Assembly: GCA_021730205.1 (NCBI GenBank)
Contig: CP072533.1
Coordinates: 959,380 to 1,023,379 of the forward strand
Reading direction: 5' to 3'
Length of the DNA: 64,000 nucleotides
Source of the DNA: Candidatus Ruthia sp. Cpac_8_S14
Lineage (GTDB): Bacteria; Pseudomonadota; Gammaproteobacteria; PS1; Pseudothioglobaceae
In this document: positions 55,499-64,000 of the stretch, piece after piece
Numbering within the stretch: position 1 is the first letter of the stretch
How the letters are laid out: every line of letters begins with the position of its first letter
The notes under the pieces: generated by a model
The model's input: only the letters and a program-made list of their open reading frames with translations
What the model was told of the DNA's origin: nothing
The model's database searches: none
Translations under genes and position numbers: made by a program

Positions 55499-56472
55499 GC
55501 AAAAGCCTCAACATTATTGGTGCTGGTGCTTGGGGAAGTGCTCTAGCCATTGCCCTTTATGATAATTTTGACACAATTTATCTACATACTCACACTCAAG
55601 ACGAAGTCAAGACACTAAAGCCAAAACATCCAGCATTGTCTACGTGCTATCCTCACAATATAAAAATTACTTGTGGTCTTTCTAAATTACAAGACTCTAA
55701 AAACATACTAATTGTTACACCTAGTTATGCATTTTCCGAAGTATTAGAAAAAATCAAGCCACTCATTAACGATACCCATCAGATTGCTTGGGGCACTAAA
55801 GGTTTTGACACCACCAAAAAATGTTTTTTATATGAAAGTTTTGAGCATATATTCCCCAATCGCAATGGTTGTGTTATCTCTGGACCAAGTTTTGCTTTTG
55901 AAGTAGCAATGAATAAGCCTACTGCATTAGTCGTGGCATCTGTTGATAAGAACATCAGAAACCACTTTGCAAAATTAATACAAACAAATACCCTGCGTGC
56001 TTATACCAATGCTGATATTGTTGGTGTAGAGATTGGCGGGTCAGTTAAAAATATCTTAGCCATCGCTGCGGGTATCGCTGCGGGATTAGGTTATGGTATT
56101 AACACCCAAGCAGCATTGATTACTAGAGGCTTAGCAGAAATGTCACGCCTAGGAATAAGCCTTGGTGCAAAAAATTCTACCTTTGTTGGTTTGTCTGGTT
56201 TGGGAGATTTAGTACTCACTTGTTCAGATGATTTATCTAGAAACAGAAGGTTCGGCAAAGAATTGGCCTTTAATCACAGTATTAAAGACGCATTAGCTAA
56301 TGTAGGAAGCACTGTTGAAGGTCTTAATACACTTGAGCTTATTTTATCTATTGCCAATAAAGAGCAAGTGGAAATGCCAATTTGTGGACAAGTTTATCAG
56401 GTTACCCAAGGCAAGCTAACACCTACTGAAGCGGTTAACTACCTAATGTCTAGAGAACAAACTAACGAATGA
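55495..56472 (+). CDS. gpsA: Glycerol-3-phosphate dehydrogenase (NAD(P)+)
   Basis: 325 residues. GpsA makes sn-glycerol-3-phosphate for phospholipids. The N-terminal dinucleotide loop IIGAGAWGSALAIALYDN, the substrate motif SGPSFAFEV, the catalytic lysine in EIGGSVKNILAIAAG and the GLGDLVLTC block are complete. It is coupled to grxC at the start and to the histidine phosphatase at its end (four-base overlaps on both sides). Confidence 0.97.
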   Translation: MSKSLNIIGAGAWGSALAIALYDNFDTIYLHTHTQDEVKTLKPKHPALSTCYPHNIKITCGLSKLQDSKNILIVTPSYAFSEVLEKIKPLINDTHQIAWGTKGFDTTKKCFLYESFEHIFPNRNGCVISGPSFAFEVAMNKPTALVVASVDKNIRNHFAKLIQTNTLRAYTNADIVGVEIGGSVKNILAIAAGIAAGLGYGINTQAALITRGLAEMSRLGISLGAKNSTFVGLSGLGDLVLTCSDDLSRNRRFGKELAFNHSIKDALANVGSTVEGLNTLELILSIANKEQVEMPICGQVYQVTQGKLTPTEAVNYLMSREQTNE

Positions 56473-56996
56473 AACTAGACTTGCTTAGGCATGGAGCACC
56501 TATTGGTGGTCGTATTTATCGTGGCAATCGAGATGATCCTCTTAGCAAAAAGGGCTGGCAGCAAATGCTTGACTCTATCCAAGGAAAGTCATGGGATTAT
56601 ATTGCCAGTTCACCCTTGATACGTTGTGCTAAGTTTGCTAAGTATTTGTCTAAAAATCAAACTACACGTTGTGAAATTTTTAATAACTTTGAAGAACTAG
56701 GTTTTGGAGATTGGCAGGGAAAAAGTATTGATTCTATTGGTCAGACATTGGTTAATAATTTTAAACTAAATCCTGTTAATCATCAACCACTTAATGCGGA
56801 GAGCCTTTATGATTTTCAAGCGCGAGTTTTATCCTCCTTTAAAGACATTGAGCTTCATCATACTAATGAATTGGTTTTAATTGTAGCGCACGCTGGCGTT
56901 ATTCGAGTAATTAAATCCTATTTATTAAATCTACCCATTGAGAAAATGTTTACAATAGAAGTCATTTGTGCATCCAGTGAGCGCTTTGACCTTTAA
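56469..56996 (+). CDS. Histidine phosphatase family protein
   Basis: 175 residues. The RHG catalytic motif is near the start (LDLLRHGAPIGG), and the second histidine is in IVAHAGVIRVI. The pattern is close to CobC/alpha-ribazole phosphatase and phosphoglycerate-mutase-like enzymes, but no cobalamin genes are nearby and the substrate is not clear. It ends the plus-strand operon. A CCCC-GGGG hairpin at 57029-57042, followed by TTT and an A-rich run, may serve as a weak terminator. Confidence 0.75.
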   Translation: MKLDLLRHGAPIGGRIYRGNRDDPLSKKGWQQMLDSIQGKSWDYIASSPLIRCAKFAKYLSKNQTTRCEIFNNFEELGFGDWQGKSIDSIGQTLVNNFKLNPVNHQPLNAESLYDFQARVLSSFKDIELHHTNELVLIVAHAGVIRVIKSYLLNLPIEKMFTIEVICASSERFDL

Positions 56997-57204
56997 AATT
57001 TAAATCCTTAGCATAACACTTTTAATCGCCCCAATTCAGGGGTTTAAAATCATGAATAAATTCTTTTAAAACACCAGACTTTGATCAAAGAAAAATTACA
57101 TTTTTTAATTATCTACTGCCTATTATCGAAAGAGTGTTGATTAAAAATAATCGGCTCAATAAAATACAAATTAATAAATAAATATCGACTGAAAGAAAGC
57201 AATA

Positions 57205-57243
57205 AAAAGCCCACATCTATCCAAAATAAATGCGGGCTTTTAT
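57205..57243 (-). terminator. Terminator after rplM-rpsI
   Basis: AAAAAGCCC and GGGCTTTTT form a nine-pair stem that can be extended by CAT/ATG pairing, around an AT-rich loop. It lies 18 bases past the rpsI stop on the minus strand, with a T-run at the 3' side. Confidence 0.8.
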
Positions 57244-57260
57244 GAGCGTTTAAAGGTGGT

Positions 57261-57656
57261 TTAACGCTTGGAGAACTGCTCGCTCTTACGTGCTTTCTTG
57301 CGACCGACTTTTTTACGCTCTACAATTCTAGCATCACGTGTTACAAAGCCTGCTTTACGTAACTCGCCTCGTAGATCATTGTCATATGCCATTAATGCAC
57401 GAGTCACACCCAGTCTAATTGCACCGGCTTGGCCAGTGCCACCGCCACCTTTGACCATGATATTAAAATCAAACTTATCTCTCATTTCAACTGTATCTAA
57501 TGGTTGATTGATGATCATTGAAGAGGTTTCACGTCCGAAATATTCATTCATTGGGCGCCTATTAACTGTGAAAACACCTTTGCCTTTAGTCATATAAACA
57601 CGGGCTACTGATGTCTTTCTTCTGCCTGTTGCGTAATAAGCTTCTGCCTTTGCCAT
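57261..57656 (-). CDS. rpsI: 30S ribosomal protein S9
   Basis: 131 residues. The start [20 protein letters not shown] and the C-terminal [12 protein letters not shown] tail, which reaches the P-site tRNA, are standard. It follows rplM by 12 bases in the conserved rplM-rpsI operon and ends before an intrinsic terminator. Confidence 0.98.
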   Translation of the reverse strand: MAKAEAYYATGRRKTSVARVYMTKGKGVFTVNRRPMNEYFGRETSSMIINQPLDTVEMRDKFDFNIMVKGGGGTGQAGAIRLGVTRALMAYDNDLRGELRKAGFVTRDARIVERKKVGRKKARKSEQFSKR

Positions 57657-57668
57657 AATATTTTTACC

Positions 57669-58097
57669 TTAAATATTTAAAACTTGAGGTTGTTGCGCAC
57701 CATGTGTGTGCTCGCTACCTGCAAATATTTTCATTTTTCTAAACATATCTCTACCTAGAGGACCTTTTGGCAGCATGCCTTTTACCGCTTTATTGATAAT
57801 TTCCTCTGGCTTTTTAGCTTGTAAGTCTTTAAATGCAATTGATTTTAAGTTACCAGTGTAACCTGTGTGATGATGATACATTTTGTCTTCAAATTTATTG
57901 CCCGTTACTTTAACCTTTGAAGCGTTAATAACAACAATATAATCGCCCGTATCCGTGTTCGGTGTATATTCAGGTTTGTGTTTACCACGAAGACGAGAGG
58001 CAGTTTGCGTTGCTAAACGACCTAAGGTTTTACCGTCAGCGTCAACAAGTAACCAGTCTCTTTTGACTTCATGTGCCTTAGCGCTAAATGTTTTCAT
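57669..58097 (-). CDS. rplM: 50S ribosomal protein L13
   Basis: 142 residues, the normal uL13 length. The [20 protein letters not shown] start region and the [20 protein letters not shown] block are diagnostic. First gene of rplM-rpsI. The upstream 130 bases are AT-rich and should contain the promoter, but no good match was chosen. Confidence 0.98.
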   Translation of the reverse strand: MKTFSAKAHEVKRDWLLVDADGKTLGRLATQTASRLRGKHKPEYTPNTDTGDYIVVINASKVKVTGNKFEDKMYHHHTGYTGNLKSIAFKDLQAKKPEEIINKAVKGMLPKGPLGRDMFRKMKIFAGSEHTHGAQQPQVLNI

Positions 58098-58213
58098 AAT
58101 CCAAATCTATCTTCATGCAGAATAATCAGACCATTATAATCACTTTTAACTTTGGATATTAAATTATATACCAATATAATTAATCGCATCGCCGATTCAT
58201 TTTGAAAAATAGC

Positions 58214-58379
58214 CAATGCCATTAATTTATTTGATATAACGAATGTAATCCAACTTTTTTTTGTAAACAAAGGTGTCTACATTCATCAGCCCTAACAATG
58301 TGTGAAACATGCCATCATGAGAAAGTTTAGTATTTGCTTTTTTATTTAACAATTTTGTATCAACATCCTTAGAAAACTC
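58214..58379 (+). repeat. 165-bp direct repeat, source copy (3' end of eptA-type gene)
   Basis: 166 bases from CAATGCCATTAATTTATTTG to the last AGAAAACTC. A near-identical copy in the same orientation lies at 60065-60229. The only difference seen is one T in a homopolymer run (eight here, seven there). It covers the last 50 codons or so of the transferase gene and a few bases beyond. Confidence 0.9.
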
Positions 58380-59822
58380 ATCACCAAACCACAAAATTGA
58401 GCCAACATGAATTTGCTCTTTAGGAGCAATAAAATAGGGCATTCCATGCAGATATAATCCATTCTCACCCAAAGATTCCCCATGATCACTCATATAAAAC
58501 ATAGCGGTTTTAAATTGATTTTGGTTACTTTTTAAAAAATTGATTGTTTTGGATAAGAAATAATCTGTGTAAACAATGGTATTGTCGTATGCATTGTTAA
58601 TCTGATCATTGGTGCATTTATTAAGTTGATTAGTTTCACATATGGGGGTAAATATTTTAAATTTTTCAGGATAGCGCTTGTAATATGTTGGGCCGTGGCT
58701 ACCCATCATATGTAAAATAATAAGCATGTCTTTGTCATAGTGAGCGTTAACATATTGTTGTAAATCAACCAGCATGCCTTCGTCTCTGCATTCAATATTA
58801 CAAATCGTATTCAAACGCTTTGATTTAAAATCTTGATAAGTGAGACGATCTGCCACACCCTTTGAGCTAGAATTGTTATCCCTCCACAAGATCTCCACAC
58901 CCGCATAGCTTAAAATATCAAGTACATTACTCATGTTCTTACCTTGAACATGCGTATAGTCACTTCGACCTAAGTTTGAGAACATACATGGCAATGAATA
59001 GGCAGTGTCCGTACCGCAAGAATACACCTGACTTAAACTAATCACATTTTCATTTATAAGCAAAGGGTTGGTCATTCTCTGATATCCATTCAAAGAAAAA
59101 CGATCTGCTCTGGCTGTTTCACCAACAACCATAATAATTAATTTTTTATTATTATCAGCTCGATTGATTAATGCATCTTGGGCAATTATCTTAAAAGGAA
59201 TGATAGTAGTTTCAAATTTTGAATTAATATATTTACCAATGGCATATAAATAATAAGTTGGATTAATATATAGGCGAAGTTGCTTATTTTCTCGAATAAG
59301 AAAAGTGTATGATTTAGAAAAAATCAAAGTTATTAGAACAAACATAACCAACAAAATAACAATCACTTTTAATTTAGACCACAATTGTTGTAGAAAATTT
59401 TCTTTAATAATTTGAACTTTATAAACCCAATAACTAGGCATTAGTCCTAACAGAATGACATATACAATTAATTCAAAACTAAACAAATCCACTGACTCTG
59501 CTACATTAGTTTCTAGACTATTAGCAATCATATTGTCATCAAAGACAATACTATAGTTATTAGCAAAATAACCAACAATAGCCGACACAATAAGTAACAA
59601 AATTAATATAGGCTTAGCACTATATCGATAACAAACTAAAAGTAATCCTACCACTAAAAATACAAGCAACCAGAGTAATAAGGAAGCTAAAAACGCGACA
59701 TTATCAACCAAAGGATAAACCTCAATCACCTTTGAGAAAAATTTAAGATTACCTGTCGTAGTCAAAAATATCGCAACAATAAGCACCAAACTGGTTGTCG
59801 TTACTCTTTGGAAAAACTTCAT
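58227..59822 (-). CDS. eptA: EptA-type phosphoethanolamine transferase
   Basis: 531 residues from the ATG at 59822. The longer frame begins 19 codons earlier, but MKFFQRVTTTSLVLIVAIFL gives the family start. Five membrane helices fill residues 1-190. The periplasmic sulfatase-like domain has the metal motif VVGETARADRFSLNGY, the catalytic threonine in CGTDTAYSLPCMFS and the late DHGESLGENGLYLHG. EptA puts phosphoethanolamine on lipid A phosphates, reducing negative charge and antimicrobial-peptide binding. The C-terminal end is duplicated 1.8 kb away. Confidence 0.9.
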   Translation of the reverse strand: MKFFQRVTTTSLVLIVAIFLTTTGNLKFFSKVIEVYPLVDNVAFLASLLLWLLVFLVVGLLLVCYRYSAKPILILLLIVSAIVGYFANNYSIVFDDNMIANSLETNVAESVDLFSFELIVYVILLGLMPSYWVYKVQIIKENFLQQLWSKLKVIVILLVMFVLITLIFSKSYTFLIRENKQLRLYINPTYYLYAIGKYINSKFETTIIPFKIIAQDALINRADNNKKLIIMVVGETARADRFSLNGYQRMTNPLLINENVISLSQVYSCGTDTAYSLPCMFSNLGRSDYTHVQGKNMSNVLDILSYAGVEILWRDNNSSSKGVADRLTYQDFKSKRLNTICNIECRDEGMLVDLQQYVNAHYDKDMLIILHMMGSHGPTYYKRYPEKFKIFTPICETNQLNKCTNDQINNAYDNTIVYTDYFLSKTINFLKSNQNQFKTAMFYMSDHGESLGENGLYLHGMPYFIAPKEQIHVGSILWFGDEFSKDVDTKLLNKKANTKLSHDGMFHTLLGLMNVDTFVYKKKLDYIRYIK

Positions 59823-59888
59823 TAATAAATAAGTTACATGCAAATAATGGTTATTATATTGTCTAAACCATAATGACATAAACCAATG

Positions 59889-60489
59889 ATTAATTCACAC
59901 ACCCATTTGTATTTTGACCATATCCACACAATCGCTGAAAATGCAGCGGTAATTGTACCTAGTATAGGCAAGCAAAACTGGCAACAGGTGCAAATGTATC
60001 CATATTTTGCGCTGGGCATTCACCCTTGATCGATTGAATCACACGCTCAATAAGGGTTTAGGCGCAATGCCATTAATTTATTTGATATAACGAATGTAAT
60101 CCAACTTTTTTTGTAAACAAAGGTGTCTACATTCATCAGCCCTAACAATGTGTGAAACATGCCATCATGAGAAAGTTTAGTATTTGCTTTTTTATTTAAC
60201 AATTTTGTATCAACATCCTTAGAAAACTCTTTGGAATATTTGATTAAATGTAGCGGTGCTATTGCCATCAGTGAGTGCGGGTTAGATTTTGCTAAAAACA
60301 TTGATAAGCGTAAGCAGTTTTATATCTTTGAATGTCAATTACAATTGGCCGAAACTTACAATATTACTAGTGATTATTCACACAATAAAGGTAACTGAAG
60401 GGGTTATATTGTTGTTAAACAAATACTCAAAAGTCATGGGGTGATTCACAGCTTTTCAGGTAGTGAAGCACAGGCTAACTCTTTTTGAA
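59889..60489 (+). pseudogene. tatD: TatD-family metallohydrolase, broken by a repeat
   Basis: The first part reads MINSHTHLYFDHIHTIAENA with the SHTHLYFD metal motif, then WQQVQMYPYFALGIHP and a TGA. After the 165-base repeat the sequence resumes CSGAIAISECGLDFAKNIDK and QFYIFECQLQLAETYNI, and ends HGVIHSFSGS. These are TatD blocks in correct order, including the metal-binding ECGLDF and the HSFSGS end. The repeat sits between GIHP and the GAIAISECGLDF block. Several stops are also present. The protein would have been a 3'-5' DNase or related hydrolase. Confidence 0.75.
60065..60229 (+). repeat. 165-bp direct repeat, inserted copy (within tatD relic)
   Basis: Second copy of the eptA 3' end, in the same orientation as the source at 58214-58379. 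It interrupts the tatD relic and leaves an orphan C-terminal eptA frame with no function. No target-site duplication or terminal inverted repeat is visible, so it is not an insertion sequence. Confidence 0.9.
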
Positions 60490-60748
60490 ATTGTCTTGGT
60501 GAATGACTTGTATCTCTTGATTGTTTTGGATGAAAGGTAACATTGTCATTAAAGGCAATGATAGGCAAAGCGACTTTGGGAGAGGCGGGCACTTTTTTAT
60601 TAAAAGCCTTAATAAAATTATCATGACTCATGCACTTACGAACCTTGCCGTGCACCACAGTGATAATATCTGCCTTGCCCATATTTTCATTGCCACACAA
60701 CTCACACTTGGACTGACTACGACTTAATAACATTTGTTCAGTATTCAT
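60446..60748 (-). CDS. Small protein with CxxC zinc-ribbon start
   Basis: 100 residues from MNTEQMLLSRSQSKCELCG. The N-terminal third has CELC and a later KCMSH, which could form a zinc site, and resembles the N-terminus of PhnA-type proteins. The rest (KKVPASPKVALPIIAFNDN and beyond) was not recognised and overlaps the end of the tatD relic by about 40 bases. It could be a truncated gene or a lineage-specific protein. No signal peptide or membrane helix was seen. Confidence 0.4.
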   Translation of the reverse strand: MNTEQMLLSRSQSKCELCGNENMGKADIITVVHGKVRKCMSHDNFIKAFNKKVPASPKVALPIIAFNDNVTFHPKQSRDTSHSPRQFQKELACASLPEKL

Positions 60749-60875
60749 AAAATCGCCCATTTATATCAAAAATGAATCGTATCTTAACTGATAAATACAA
60801 TATAAAACTAATATAGCTCGCTAAGGAATTATCTAAATAGGTATAATCTTGGTCTTCATTTATCCCACAAATCAC

Positions 60876-62699
60876 ATGTCCGAAAATAAATCTGACCAAA
60901 AGTCATTATCCAAATTTGAATGTTTAGGGTTATCTAATACCATCTTGAAAGTATTGGATGCCATTGGCTATGAAACCCCTTCTCCCATTCAAGAACAATG
61001 CATCACTCATTTATTAAATGGCGAAGATATTATCGGTCAAGCTCAAACAGGCACAGGAAAAACAGCAGCATTCGCCCTGCCACTGCTTGACAAAATTGAC
61101 TTAAACATTAATGCACCACAATTATTAATCTTAACACCCACCCGTGAACTTGCTATTCAAGTATCAGAAGCAGTACAGACCTATGCACGAGGCATGAAGG
61201 GCTTTCACGTGCTACCCATTTATGGTGGACAATCTTATGGTATTCAGCTACGCCCTCTAAAGCATGGTGTACACGCTATTGTTGGTACGCCTGGTCGAGT
61301 GATGGATCACATTAAAAAGGGCACCTTAAAACTAGACAAACTTAAGTCATTCGTTTTAGATGAGGCCGATGAGATGCTTAAAATGGGTTTTATTGATGAT
61401 ATTAAATGGGTAATGGGACGCATTCCAGAACAACGTCAAATTGCTTTATTCTCTGCCACCATGCCGAATGTTATCAAAAAAGTGGCTGAACAATTTTTAA
61501 ATCAACCAAAAATTGTTAAAATAAAAACCAAGACAGAAACAGCAACCAGCATTACCCAAAAGTACTGCATGGTTGGCGGCTTATCACAAAAATTAGAAGC
61601 CTTAACTCGCATTCTTGAAGTAACTACTTTTGATGCAATGATTATCTTCGTTAGAACCAAAACACTCACGACAGAATTAGCAGAAAAATTATCCGCCCGT
61701 GGCTTTTCAGCAGAATCCATCAACGGCGATATTCAACAAAACCAACGAGAACGCATTATCACTAACTATAAGAAAGGCAAAATTGACATCCTTATTGCTA
61801 CCGATGTTGCCGCACGCGGTTTAGATGTAGAACGCATCTCGCATGTGGTCAATTACGATATTCCTCAAGACGCTGAATCTTATGTACACCGCATTGGCAG
61901 AACAGGACGCGCAGGTCGGAAAGGTGATGCAATTTTATTCGTATCAAACCGTGAAAGATGTATGCTCAATACCATTGAGCATGTTACTCGCCAAAAAATC
62001 ACCCCCATTGAACTACCCAGTGCAAAGATTATTAATGCCAAACGCATCGAAACATTCAAACAAAACATAGCACAAACCATCAACAATCAAAACTTAGACA
62101 TATTTGAAAAATTAGTCAGCGAATTTCAACAAGAAAACCCAGAAATTGAAGTCTCAAAAATCTCTGCCGCCTTAGCATTCATTGCACAAGGCAATGAACC
62201 ATTGCTATTATCAGAAAAAGAGCCAAACTTTGGCGGCAATCAAACACCAAAAGAAGAAGAAATTTCCACCAAGGCCGATCAACTAAAAGACTTTCCTAAA
62301 ATTCCAATGTGCCGCTATAAGATTGAAGTGGGCAATAATAATAATGTCAAGCCAGGCAATATTTTAGGTGCCATTGTCAATGAGGCTGACATGGACAGTG
62401 AATATATTGGCTCAATTCAAATTTTTGATCATTTTTCAACCATTGACTTGCCAGATGAGATGCCAAACGAGGTATTTGAGGTTTTAAAAAAGACCGTGGT
62501 TTGTGGCAAACACTTAAACATTGTCGAACTCACTGAAAAAAACAACAAGGTCACTGTTGGAGTACGAACGAGAAAACGTAATTTTGGTCGTGGAAAGTTC
62601 TCCAAGGGCAAAAGCAACAATCGACGTAACAATAAAGACTATCACGGTAAAAGCAAAAGAGACGACAAACACGGCAGAAAACCAAAATTTTCACGCTAA
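60876..62699 (+). CDS. deaD: DEAD-box RNA helicase DeaD (CsdA)
   Basis: 607 residues from the ATG at 60876. The frame opening at 60849 adds nine residues without support. The core motifs are all present: AQTGTGKTAAFALPLL, PTRELA, DEADEMLKMGF, SAT and HRIGRTGRAGRKG. A DbpA-type RNA-binding domain (MCRYKIEVGNNNNVKPGNIL, about 475-550) is followed by a basic RGK-rich tail (last 50 residues). DeaD helps ribosome assembly and RNA unwinding in the cold, which suits a deep-sea or cold-water niche. Confidence 0.95.
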   Translation: MSENKSDQKSLSKFECLGLSNTILKVLDAIGYETPSPIQEQCITHLLNGEDIIGQAQTGTGKTAAFALPLLDKIDLNINAPQLLILTPTRELAIQVSEAVQTYARGMKGFHVLPIYGGQSYGIQLRPLKHGVHAIVGTPGRVMDHIKKGTLKLDKLKSFVLDEADEMLKMGFIDDIKWVMGRIPEQRQIALFSATMPNVIKKVAEQFLNQPKIVKIKTKTETATSITQKYCMVGGLSQKLEALTRILEVTTFDAMIIFVRTKTLTTELAEKLSARGFSAESINGDIQQNQRERIITNYKKGKIDILIATDVAARGLDVERISHVVNYDIPQDAESYVHRIGRTGRAGRKGDAILFVSNRERCMLNTIEHVTRQKITPIELPSAKIINAKRIETFKQNIAQTINNQNLDIFEKLVSEFQQENPEIEVSKISAALAFIAQGNEPLLLSEKEPNFGGNQTPKEEEISTKADQLKDFPKIPMCRYKIEVGNNNNVKPGNILGAIVNEADMDSEYIGSIQIFDHFSTIDLPDEMPNEVFEVLKKTVVCGKHLNIVELTEKNNKVTVGVRTRKRNFGRGKFSKGKSNNRRNNKDYHGKSKRDDKHGRKPKFSR

Positions 62700-62712
62700 G
62701 ATTTAAAATACA

Positions 62713-64000
62713 ATGAAGTTCTCACGTTTTTTTCTTTTCTAAGCTTGTCAACAAAGCCTTTCTTAAAGCAGATCTAATTTCAGGATTAACTAGCTCTGTT
62801 ATTGTCCTACCCCAGAGTGTCGCATTTGCCACTATCGCTGGATTGCTCCCTGGATATAGGCTATATACTTCGATGGTTACCCCAATCATTGTTGCACTAT
62901 TCGGCTTATCATTGCATCTGGTTTCAGGGCCAACTATAGCCATTTCTATCGTGTTTCTTTCACTATTAATCATCACGCCAAGCCAGACAGTGCTGAATTT
63001 GTATTCTTAGCGTTCACACTTACTTTTCTTGCTGGCGTTTATCAACTGGCATTTGGCTTAGCACATTTAGATGTAATGGTTTTGTTTCGCACACGGTCAT
63101 TATTGGCTTTACGGCAGGTACAGCTATTTAATTGCCAGTAGCCAATTAAAGCACATTACAGATATCTTTGTACCCAAAGGTGGGTTTTTATTATTCATAC
63201 TTTGATAGGCCTGTATCAAGGTGCTGGAGATACCAATATGTATTTGATTATTACTGCCTTAGTAACTTTAATTACAACTATTTTGACCAAAGAATTCTTT
63301 CCAAAATTGTCTAATTTATTATTAAGGCATGGTTGTTGGGAGTCTACTTGCCTACCTTTATTACCATCAAAATACTGGCACCCGAAGCACTTACTGTCGC
63401 CTTACTTGGTTTAATCGAGGCGGTTTCAATTAGTCGCGCTGTGGCAACAAAATCCAACCAGCGCATTTATACCCTAGCTAAGAGTTTATTGGCTAAGGCA
63501 TGCCAAATATATTTGGCAGTTTTATGTCTAGTTATGCAGGCTCTGGTTCATTTACACGTTCAGGACTTAGCTTTGAATCAGATGCAAGAACACCCTTATT
63601 CGCTATTTTTTCTGCCATTATATTAATGATTATTGTGCTACTTATTGTGCACCACTCACTGCCTATCTACCCATTACTGCGATGGCGAATGCTATCCCTT
63701 ATGGTTGTCTATAATTTAATTGATTTTCACCACATTCGTGAAACCTTAAGTTTTAGCGTAGAAGAATCTGCCATCCTAATAACCACCTCTCTAGCAATTC
63801 TCTTTCTTGAGCTAGAATTTGCTATTTACTTAGATGTTTTACTTTCATTAGTTTTATTCCTTAGCAAAATTTCCACACCTGTCACATTCCTGCCCTATCC
63901 CTAGATAATACCCAAGTCAATGGTAAAAAGAAATTCATCAATATTAACAAAAAACGCATCAAATAATGCCCCAACTCAAAATTATTCGCATTGACATGTC
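62713..64000 (+). pseudogene. SulP-family anion permease, decayed (runs off window)
   Basis: Pieces occur in SulP order across three frames. KADLISGLTSSVIVLPQSVA with FATIAGLLPGYRLYTS and SGPTIAIS form the N-terminal helix region. AVALLGLIEAVSISRAVATK-like sequence occurs near 63400 and GSFMSSYAGSGSFTRSGLSF near 63500. VYNLIDFHHIRE follows, and the start of a STAS-like domain (CPQLKIIRIDMS) lies at the right edge. A frameshift occurs in the poly-T near 62730, with further stops after LNLYS and in between. An anion transporter (sulfate, bicarbonate or similar) has been lost. Confidence 0.75.

Noticed and set aside
60047-60301. 84-codon ORF as an independent gene
   Set aside because: Its core is a copy of the eptA C-terminus within the 165-bp repeat, flanked by antisense tatD sequence. 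There is no start or context for a working gene.
1-64000. Insertion sequences or prophage
   Set aside because: No transposase frame, terminal inverted repeats or phage gene cluster was recognised. The only long repeat is the eptA-derived duplication.

Overview
The window comes from an AT-rich gammaproteobacterial sulfur oxidiser. The left edge carries a reverse-type dissimilatory sulfite reductase operon (dsrA-B-E-F-H-C-M-K). The protein sequences, the many freshly broken genes beside intact housekeeping genes, and the absence of any recognisable insertion sequence suggest a SUP05/Thioglobus-type bacterium. A thioautotrophic clam or mussel symbiont undergoing genome reduction (Ruthia/Vesicomyosocius-like) fits best. 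This placement is inferred from gene content and was not tested by a search.

Layout. 1-5.1 kb: dsr operon on the minus strand, with a small hairpin between dsrA and dsrB and a strong terminator-like hairpin between dsrC and dsrM. 5.2-6.7 kb: gltD plus a frameshifted micro-ORF. 6.8-8.2 kb: rplS and xerD. 8.3-9.3 kb: wreck of a phage-type peptidoglycan hydrolase. 9.3-14.8 kb: carA-mlaA-carB-greA, tightly packed. 14.9-15.4 kb: a small metal-binding protein and thiS. 15.4-17.9 kb: a graveyard of at least three degraded toxin-antitoxin pairs (HicAB, ParDE, MazEF-like), with short repeats resembling the 3' end of thiS. 18-23.8 kb: PP-loop sulfurtransferase-like protein, prmA relic, second DsrC/TusE protein, alaS, yciO and a broken yciV. 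23.9-27.8 kb: glmS, pgi, galU (activated sugars). 27.8-33.5 kb: surface-polysaccharide island with live glycosyltransferases and broken capD, GT25, methyltransferase and O-antigen ligase genes. 33.5-45.9 kb: glnS, surE, clpA (with clpS relic), lptG, guaA, tadA, fabG, fabD, rpmA, rplU, a cyclophilin and lpxH. 45.9-50.2 kb: RNase II/R, gcvH, gcvT, yciB, a small membrane protein and tRNA-Leu. 50.4-57 kb: ridA, recG, ubiC, cmoA, pabA/trpG, rhodanese, grxC, gpsA and a histidine phosphatase. 57.2-64 kb: rpsI, rplM, an eptA-type transferase, a tatD relic containing a copy of the eptA 3' end, deaD, and a decayed SulP permease running off the right edge.

How the genes work together. DsrAB oxidises sulfane sulfur to sulfite. 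DsrEFH and DsrC relay the sulfur, and DsrMK links DsrC redox state to the quinone pool. A second DsrC/TusE-like protein, thiS and a PP-loop protein handle sulfur transfer for biosynthesis. Nitrogen assimilation (GltD), carbamoyl phosphate (CarAB), GMP (GuaA), fatty-acid initiation (FabD/FabG), lipid A and LPS export (LpxH, LptG, EptA) and one-carbon metabolism (GcvH/GcvT) are retained. The losses are concentrated in cell-wall attack, toxin-antitoxin, O-antigen/capsule, ClpS adaptor, PrmA, TatD and anion-uptake genes. That pattern fits relaxed selection in a protected host niche.
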